A DNA stretch of 10,401 nt from Candidatus Zixiibacteriota bacterium (GTDB taxonomy: Bacteria; Zixibacteria; MSB-5A5; CAIYYT01): assembly GCA_963205155.1 (NCBI GenBank), contig CAUJJY010000293.1, forward strand, positions 1 to 10,401. The letters are read 5' to 3'. Below the pieces are notes generated by a model that saw only the letters and a program-made list of their open reading frames with translations, made no database searches and had not been told where the DNA came from. Every line of letters starts with the position of its first letter. Positions within the stretch are counted from its first letter, which is position 1. This document shows, one piece after another, positions 5,889 to 10,401 of this stretch. The translations under genes were made by a program, and so were the position numbers.

Positions 5889-8477
5889 TTACTTCATCAA
5901 CACCATTTTCTTGGTTTCGGTGAAGCTACCGGCGGTCAACTTATAGAAGTAGATACCGCTGGCGGTGTTCGCCGCATCCCAAGAAACGTCTACATGGCCT
6001 ATGTTCGTTCCGTTATAGCTCTGAACCAGCTGACCATTTACGTTGTAAATGTCAAGCTTCCAGTCGGCAGAGACTGGCAGGTCGAATCCGATCTTGGTGA
6101 GCGGATTGAACGGGTTCGGGGTATTCTGAGACAGCGCAAATTCGGTCGGAAGCGCGGACTTCTCAACACGAACGTTCATGAGGTTACCAAAGTAATCGGC
6201 AACTTCAACACTGTTCAGTTCAGCTCCAGTGACAGTCAGAAGCTCATTCGTTCCATATGGAATCGAGTTGGACATGTTGTCCAGACCGGCCCATACTAAC
6301 ACATGAAGCTTGCCGTCTCTCTCGGCATAATCAACCTTCATCGAGGTGTTGCTCGTTACCGAGACAGTACCTTCGATGTCGTAGGTCAAGTACATAGCGC
6401 CGATTGCATCGGAGCTAATTGTCGAGAGGGTGCCGTTCTGGATCGCAACTTCAGCAGTCGCGGAGAAGGCAGCAAGTTTCGGGAACGGAAGAGCGTCACC
6501 GACGACCACTCTCAGCAAGTAAACAAGGTCACCGACTGAAAGCGGGGTTCCGTCTTGGTTGGCGTCCGAAGCAGCAATCTGGGCTTCGCGGAATAGCGGA
6601 TTCGCATCGAGGGCAGCCAGACCATACAGGAAGTAATTCGTGTACAGTACGGCGTCCGCGATTTCGTACGGAATTCCGTTAAGGTTCAGATCGCCAGGAG
6701 CGTCAATCGAGTCGGCGCAGACGACATCGATACCGCCGTTGTAGAAATTCACAACGGTATCCGGCTGATACTTGGCGAGCAGAATGTTCATGCAATCTAA
6801 TGCCGGAACGATTCCCTGCCATCCGCCAACATACTGGTCACCTGTGATTTCGCCACCAAGGTCATAAGCGTAGACATGGTTGGCAATCAACAGGGTGTCA
6901 CCAGTGATTGACGAGAAGGTATTGTCGCCGCAATCCATCCACCAGAACTGGATCGGAAGGTACTGGCATTCGTAGGTACGATCGTTAGTTACAAGGAACT
7001 TCAATACCGCGAGATCAGTCTGCGGTCCATCCGGACCCGGCTTATTCTCACCATAGCATGAAGGATGGTTGGCACCATTGTTCATGTCAGCCACAGCCAC
7101 GATGCGAAGGAGACCGGACGGGCAAGACCCATCGCAGTTTCCGACAGCGCCATGACGATAGGTGAAATATTCAAACCCGCATGAGGTCAGAATGTCACCC
7201 GGCGTAGCACTAATGAACGACAACGCGCTCTCATCGTACTTGACCAACAAGTCATAACCGCCGAATCCTTCAGTGAAGTGATTCAGGCTGATCGATACGA
7301 ATTCATAGTTACCCTGCAGGGTGTTGTGGGTCTTTTCGATCACAACGCCGAAGGTCGGGGCAACATGAATCGTGAAATTACAGGACACGGTCTGGCAACC
7401 GTCGGTTACGTCGATGGTGACCGTATGGTCGCCAAGATACGCATCATTACCGAATTCAGTCGGCCAGCTCCAGGCACCCGTAACCGGGTCAACGGTAAAT
7501 GCACCAGCGGTAACCGGGCCTGAGAAGCTGTTAAGCGAGTAGGCCAACGGTATTGGGCAATTATCCGGGTCAACAGCGGTCACGTCACCGTCAGCGGTCC
7601 ATCCCCAGTATACCATCAATTCGGAACCCGGGGTCGGGCATTCGGTGAACATCGGAGCATCGGTGATCAGCGAGACTTCAAATTGACAGTCTGCAGTCGC
7701 ACCATACTCGTCCGTGACTCTTACGGTGATCTCATAGAGACCGCATACGCCGGCGACTGCCGGAGGATCCCAGAAGAAATTACCGCTATTGTCGATTGAA
7801 CCTGGACCGGTAACAATCGCCCAAGTCTCATCTGGACCAGGAGCGCAATTGATATCCGGATCGGTCTTGTCAAAGTTGTATTGGACGACGGCACAGGCAT
7901 TATATACCAGAGCTGCCGGCGGGCAATTCGAAACTACCGGTGCTCTGTTGAACACGCGATAGGTTCCGGTATTGCTCGTCAAGGTAGCCAGCGTCGCATC
8001 AGTCTTTACAAACTGGGTCGAAGCGATAACCGGGTCGATATCGACAACCCAGTCGCCACCATCTTCTACAACAAATAAACCGGTATCACAGGAGGTGGTT
8101 ACCGTAAACGTAAAGTCATATGAACCCGCCGGCATAATGATCGGCGTGGCGCAGCCAAAACCGTAGATTCGAGTCGAATCTTCGCTGGTGCCGTCTACCT
8201 TGGAGGTATTAGCAACAGCGCCGGCTACTGCAGCCACGTTCACAGACGTGATGGTACCGAAAGCGTTGGTAACCGTCGAGCGTACATTTGACATCAGGTC
8301 AAAAGCAGCGATCGGCTCGGTCGCAACGACACGCGCGGTAATCACGTTGCCAGTGGTATTATACGGGAAACTACCCGGTTGGTAGGTCACCGTTACTGCC
8401 GCGTAAATCGAGCTAAACGAGAACAGAAGCATTAATGTCAGTAGCAAATAAAAGAACGAACAGTTTCTTTGCTTCAT
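5889..8477 (-). CDS. Large secreted modular protein: Ig-like, cohesin-like and dockerin-like modules with C-terminal sorting domain
   Basis: An 862-residue protein, probably exported and attached to the cell surface. Residues 1-27 are a signal peptide with a long hydrophobic core ending IYAA. Residues 28-178 are a beta-rich domain I do not recognise. Residues 179-272 and 273-375 are two Ig/cadherin-like repeats with paired cysteines (VRVTDEYGATADC, IDVTDGCQTVSC). Residues 376-540 resemble a cohesin fold (IEKTHNTLQGNY, GGYDLLVKYDESALSF, then a Cys-rich stretch). Residues 594-667 look like a pair of dockerin-type calcium loops (GDLNLNGIPYEIADAV; DANQDGTPLSVGDLVYLLR). Residues 776-862 are a type IX-like sorting domain (QNTPNPFNPLTKI, WKLDIYNVNGQLV, ASGIYFYKLTAG, ending KKMVLMK). 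I chose the ATG at 8477: AAGGAG lies six bases upstream, and the frame continues to a TTG at 8501 without value. It stands alone, with its own terminator. No catalytic domain is seen, so a structural or binding role is likely. Confidence 0.9.
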   Translation of the reverse strand: MKQRNCSFFYLLLTLMLLFSFSSIYAAVTVTYQPGSFPYNTTGNVITARVVATEPIAAFDLMSNVRSTVTNAFGTITSVNVAAVAGAVANTSKVDGTSEDSTRIYGFGCATPIIMPAGSYDFTFTVTTSCDTGLFVVEDGGDWVVDIDPVIASTQFVKTDATLATLTSNTGTYRVFNRAPVVSNCPPAALVYNACAVVQYNFDKTDPDINCAPGPDETWAIVTGPGSIDNSGNFFWDPPAVAGVCGLYEITVRVTDEYGATADCQFEVSLITDAPMFTECPTPGSELMVYWGWTADGDVTAVDPDNCPIPLAYSLNSFSGPVTAGAFTVDPVTGAWSWPTEFGNDAYLGDHTVTIDVTDGCQTVSCNFTIHVAPTFGVVIEKTHNTLQGNYEFVSISLNHFTEGFGGYDLLVKYDESALSFISATPGDILTSCGFEYFTYRHGAVGNCDGSCPSGLLRIVAVADMNNGANHPSCYGENKPGPDGPQTDLAVLKFLVTNDRTYECQYLPIQFWWMDCGDNTFSSITGDTLLIANHVYAYDLGGEITGDQYVGGWQGIVPALDCMNILLAKYQPDTVVNFYNGGIDVVCADSIDAPGDLNLNGIPYEIADAVLYTNYFLYGLAALDANPLFREAQIAASDANQDGTPLSVGDLVYLLRVVVGDALPFPKLAAFSATAEVAIQNGTLSTISSDAIGAMYLTYDIEGTVSVTSNTSMKVDYAERDGKLHVLVWAGLDNMSNSIPYGTNELLTVTGAELNSVEVADYFGNLMNVRVEKSALPTEFALSQNTPNPFNPLTKIGFDLPVSADWKLDIYNVNGQLVQSYNGTNIGHVDVSWDAANTASGIYFYKLTAGSFTETKKMVLMK

Positions 8478-8526
8478 TCTATGCTCCTTATTGCTCCACA
8501 AAAAAGTGTTTTAAAAGTTCGAAGTG

Positions 8527-8573
8527 CTTCCCGAGGATTTATCTGTTCCACCCTCGCTTACGATCTCGGAAAG
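8527..8573 (-). other. Possible RNA stem in the leader of the large secreted-protein gene
   Basis: On the minus strand CTTTCCGAG (8573-8565) can pair with CTCGGGAAG (8535-8527), nine pairs including one G-U, closing a 29-base interior. It lies about 50 bases before the start codon, within the leader predicted from the promoter at 8770-8797. It matches no riboswitch class I know, and a stem of this size can occur by chance. Confidence 0.3.
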
Positions 8574-8769
8574 ATCTTCATGATAATCTCATTTCATCAC
8601 CGCCCATGTGGGAGGACAAAACGAAGAAAAAGTCAGTAGATATATAATTTTACGGTGGGCTGATGGATAGCTTAGTCTAATAGAATGACTGTCGTATCCA
8701 AACTTGGTTACAGTTGAGATTAAGAGAGACTATGACTAATGTGTACGATAAATGACCCTAGACGCACAC

Positions 8770-8797
8770 AAGGTAATGCATCGAGCAAATTTGTCAA
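8770..8797 (-). promoter_or_regulatory. Possible promoter of the large secreted-protein gene
   Basis: On the minus strand a perfect TTGACA (8792-8797) is followed after 16 bases by TACCTT (8770-8775). The -10 box is weak (first two and last base match). If used, it gives a leader of about 285 bases before the ATG at 8477. The -35 box lies inside a perfect inverted repeat. Confidence 0.45.
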
Positions 8798-8813
8798 CTA
8801 CTTTTTGACAAAT
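8789..8813. repeat. Perfect 9-bp inverted repeat over the -35 box, operator candidate
   Basis: ATTTGTCAA (8789-8797) and TTGACAAAT (8805-8813) are exact reverse complements separated by seven bases. The arms repeat at a spacing of 16 bp centre to centre, about one and a half helical turns. Each arm also contains a TTGACA, one facing each way. The left arm serves as the -35 box of the probable promoter on the minus strand; no matching -10 box at a good distance is seen on the plus strand. This geometry suits a dimeric repressor site, but it could be a coincidence of two TTGACA boxes. Confidence 0.55.
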
Positions 8814-8912
8814 CCTGCCAAAAACCCTGCCTATATCCAAACACGACCCAATCACTTCCACTGTCCAACCACCGCTGTCATTCGAGGGAAAGGCGAAGGT
8901 CGAGCCGTTGGC

Positions 8913-8969
8913 CGTGCCCGAATGTTGGCTCATTCCCCCTCTATAATGCCCCTGACCGGGCACGTCAGG
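8913..8969. repeat. Two interlocking short inverted repeats
   Basis: CGTGCCCG (8913-8920) and CGGGCACG (8957-8964) are an exact 8-bp inverted pair 36 bases apart. The right arm lies mainly in the loop of a second pair, CCTGAC (8951-8956) and GTCAGG (8964-8969). The two structures are mutually exclusive. No function is evident. Confidence 0.35.
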
Positions 8970-9058
8970 CGAACCGAGGCAACCGATTCCAACCCCCACC
9001 TTCATTCCAGCTAAAAGACTGGTACCCCCCATACCCCGTCATTCTGTGCTGCTAAGCA

Positions 9059-9108
9059 GGCGATGGATCTGCTCCCATACCTAAAGATATGCTTGCAGGT
9101 ACATCGCC
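9059..9108. repeat. 50-base extended hairpin of unknown role, possible small RNA or cruciform element
   Basis: The two halves pair almost throughout. GGCGATG (9059-9065) pairs with CATCGCC (9102-9108). After one G-A mismatch, ATCTGC (9067-9072) pairs with GCAGGT (9095-9100) with one G-U. After a 3x3 internal loop, CATA (9076-9079) pairs with TATG (9088-9091) around an 8-base loop. That gives 17 pairs. It has no T-run, so it is not an intrinsic terminator. It lies between the probable promoter of one gene and the terminator of another, outside either expected transcript. Confidence 0.55.
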
Positions 9109-9190
9109 ACCGCAGCGGCCTTGAGGACAATAGTAATAAATATACACATATACAAATATGCCACTATTTATAACTACAGGGCAACCTCAC

Positions 9191-9224
9191 AAAAAAGCCC
9201 TGTCGCCTCTGGCAACAGGGCTTT
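9191..9224 (-). terminator. Intrinsic terminator of the YceI-like gene
   Basis: A 10-bp perfect stem (AAAGCCCTGT, 9194-9203, with 9215-9224) can be extended by an inner GCC/GGC pair. On the minus strand it is followed by six T (9196-9191). It begins 19 bases after the stop codon at 9243. The structure strongly supports a single-gene transcript. Confidence 0.9.
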
Positions 9225-9242
9225 CGCAGATTAATCGTAAAT

Positions 9243-9887
9243 CTACATCTGTGTCGAAGTGTAAACGTCGAAACGGAGCTTCACCCGGTCATCCAGCCGA
9301 AGCAAGGCTTCCTGCGGAATCACAATTCCGAAATCGGAAAGACGGAAATTGATCGAACCGTTGAGATGCAGCAGGTCTCCCGGAAGCCGCCCGCGCGTCA
9401 CGTCGTTGGCGGCAAGGTAACGAATCTGTAGGTCGACGCCAACGGTATCGCTAACCGACCCGATAGTCAATACTCCCCGACCCGAGGCTGGTACCGCCTT
9501 TTCGTTTTCCAGAGCATAGTTCCTGCTGATCGCCAGATCCAGCAATTTGAAGTTCACAGTGCTTGCACCCTTCCAATCGATAAACCGCGCTGAAAACACT
9601 TCCATGTCATAAGCAGAATTGCCCGTCGTCAAGGAGCCCAGTTGAACGTTTAACTCCAGCGCCGCCCCATCCTGAATCGAGTCAAGGCGAATGTCTGCTG
9701 AAATGTCAAATGACGAAGTCATGGCCAAAGTCGACTGAAGCTGCCCGCTGTTTTCCAAGGTCACGAAATTACGGTTATTGTCGCCGTTACCGCGAAACAT
9801 CTTCCGCATTCCCGTTTGAGATATTGCCGCTGCTGCGAACACTAAAACGAGGGCGACCAACGCCAATTGGGTGATATTCCTTTTCAT
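9243..9887 (-). CDS. Secreted YceI-like domain protein
   Basis: A 214-residue exported protein. Residues 1-23 are a signal peptide (MKRN, then a hydrophobic run ending AAAAIS). The rest resembles the YceI-like beta-barrel family, which binds isoprenoid-type lipids in a periplasmic or secreted barrel. Matching elements are FDISADIRLDSI, LNVQLGSLTTGNSAYDMEVFS, IDWKGASTVNFKL, GVLTIGSVSDTVGVDLQIRY and INFRLSDFGI, in the family order. The similarity is by pattern only, and several positions differ from typical YceI, for example GSVSD in place of the usual HG-V-turn, so the lipid-binding role is inference. GGAGG (9898-9902) sits ten bases before the ATG, fixing the start. It has its own probable promoter and a strong terminator. 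The next gene upstream, the kinase, is 203 bases away. Confidence 0.75.
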   Translation of the reverse strand: MKRNITQLALVALVLVFAAAAISQTGMRKMFRGNGDNNRNFVTLENSGQLQSTLAMTSSFDISADIRLDSIQDGAALELNVQLGSLTTGNSAYDMEVFSARFIDWKGASTVNFKLLDLAISRNYALENEKAVPASGRGVLTIGSVSDTVGVDLQIRYLAANDVTRGRLPGDLLHLNGSINFRLSDFGIVIPQEALLRLDDRVKLRFDVYTSTQM

Positions 9888-9928
9888 TACTTTATTTCCT
9901 CCAAAAGCAATTATTCAAGTCAGCGCCG

Positions 9929-9958
9929 AATATAGTCGATGTGATTAGGACGAAGCAA
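9929..9958 (-). promoter_or_regulatory. Possible promoter of the YceI-like gene
   Basis: On the minus strand TTGCTT (9953-9958) and TATATT (9929-9934) are 18 bases apart, leaving a leader of roughly 35-40 bases before the ATG at 9887. The -10 box is good, the -35 box matches only in TTG. I saw no intrinsic terminator between this and the kinase gene, so read-through is possible. Confidence 0.4.
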
Positions 9959-10090
9959 GCGATAAACTGACGAAAAGATTCCGGAAGTTAATTTGGAACC
10001 GCTCTCTGCAGACAGATTACATCAAGGACACCACAAATGAGAGCGTCGTAGCGGATCTATACTCTTATACGAATATATCCATGTTATTAT

Positions 10091-10401
10091 TTAGGGCAGG
10101 AATTCCCGCTCTAATGGCAACAAAGCGGCTCCTAACATCCCGGCGTCATTGCCCAGTTGCGCCGGAACAATGCGAACCCCCTTGACCGATGCTTGCGATG
10201 CGTACTTTGCAATGCTTTTGCGAATTGTCCCGAAGTAAATCTCCCCGCCGGAAGCGACTCCTCCGCCGATAACGACAATTTCAGGATTAAGGACTTCCAA
10301 AGCCGAACCAAGACCGATTGCCAAAAATTCCGCGGATTTCTTGATCGCCGCAATTGCCAACTTGTCTCCCCGCTTTGCCAGATCGAATATGAGTTTGCTG
10401 C
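10091..10401 (-). CDS. ROK-family sugar kinase, C-terminal part (glucokinase-like, start beyond window)
   Basis: The last 102 residues of a ROK-family protein run into the right edge; I read the frame on to base 10401, giving SKLIFDLAKRGDKLAIAAI upstream of the first internal TTG. The ROK C-terminal pattern is clear: KKSAEFLAIGLGSALEVLNPE, then IVVIGGGVASGG (the second glycine-rich motif of the ATPase fold), and a final LGNDAGMLGAALLPLE. A complete member would be about 300-320 residues. No helix-turn-helix region can be seen because the N-terminus is missing, so a ROK repressor is not formally excluded. The ending LGNDAGMLGAA is typical of the glucokinase and N-acetylhexosamine kinase branch. 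The stop is TAA at 10091-10093. Confidence 0.88.
   Translation of the reverse strand, partial: SKLIFDLAKRGDKLAIAAIKKSAEFLAIGLGSALEVLNPEIVVIGGGVASGGEIYFGTIRKSIAKYASQASVKGVRIVPAQLGNDAGMLGAALLPLEREFLP

Larger units (their letters stand above)
8478..9190. other. Long intergenic region without a credible gene
   Basis: More than 700 bases between the start of the large secreted-protein gene and the terminator of the YceI-like gene. Open frames here (such as 8736-9032 minus and 8739-9014 plus) overlap each other, lack ribosome binding sites and resemble no family. The region holds a probable promoter with an inverted repeat (8770-8813), a structured leader segment (8527-8573), nested short inverted repeats (8913-8969), a 50-base hairpin (9059-9108), and an AT-rich tract (9129-9172) with AATAGT and ACTATT at its ends. 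No tRNA or known riboswitch was recognised. Confidence 0.75.

Noticed and set aside
8805..8837. Plus-strand promoter from TTGACA (8805) and TATATC (8832)
   Set aside because: The spacing of 21 bases is too long, and no credible gene lies downstream on that strand.
8736..9032. 98-codon open frame on the minus strand in the long intergenic region, with an overlapping 91-codon frame on the plus strand
   Set aside because: No ribosome binding sites, no recognisable domain, and the minus frame runs through the probable promoter and inverted repeat at 8770-8813.
9059..9108. Integron attC site
   Set aside because: The fold is suitable, but the ends lack the conserved core triplets (GTT and AAC), there is no integrase, and neighbouring genes are not cassettes.
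1..10401. CRISPR arrays, tRNA or rRNA genes, insertion sequences, defence or toxin-antitoxin genes
   Set aside because: I looked for spaced direct repeats, cloverleaf arms, transposase motifs and paired small toxic genes on both strands and saw none.

Overview
The window reads as bacterial chromosomal DNA with a balanced base composition and almost entirely ordinary coding content. The best clue to the host is the large secreted protein on the minus strand (5889-8477). It ends in a type IX-secretion-like C-terminal sorting domain and carries cohesin-like and dockerin-like modules with wording (GIPYEIADAV, then LYTNYFLYGL) that I associate with FCB-group candidate phyla such as Zixibacteria. 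That placement is inference from protein style; no rRNA gene is present to confirm it.

Layout. From 1 to 3719, all on the minus strand, lies a compact, probably co-transcribed cluster. In transcription order it holds queF (preQ0 reductase), an MBL-fold glyoxalase II-like hydrolase, a PHP-family histidinol-phosphatase-like enzyme, an AAG/Mpg-type 3-methyladenine DNA glycosylase, and a glutamate dehydrogenase cut by the left edge. The last four are joined by overlaps or very short gaps. A 94-bp divergent promoter region separates this cluster from a plus-strand cluster, queC-queE-queD (3814-5739). Together the two clusters encode four of the steps from GTP to preQ1 in queuosine synthesis: QueD, QueE, QueC and QueF. 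FolE, Tgt, QueA and the last step are not in the window. Both divergent promoters appear to place transcription starts at or within a few bases of the ATG, so queF and queC look leaderless. In contrast, gdh, the large secreted-protein gene and the YceI-like gene have clear Shine-Dalgarno sequences.

From 5740 to 10401 everything is on the minus strand. There is the 862-residue modular secreted protein with its own terminator, a long non-coding stretch (8478-9190), a secreted YceI-like protein with its own terminator, and the C-terminal end of a ROK-family sugar kinase cut by the right edge. The non-coding stretch is not featureless. It carries a probable promoter with a perfect 9-bp inverted repeat over its -35 box, a structured leader segment, and a 50-base hairpin whose role is unknown.

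I found no CRISPR array, tRNA, rRNA, transposase, integrase or defence system. No convincing undescribed system is present. The points most worth following up are the paired leaderless promoters, the palindromic repeat between queE and queD, and the hairpin and inverted repeat in the long intergenic region.
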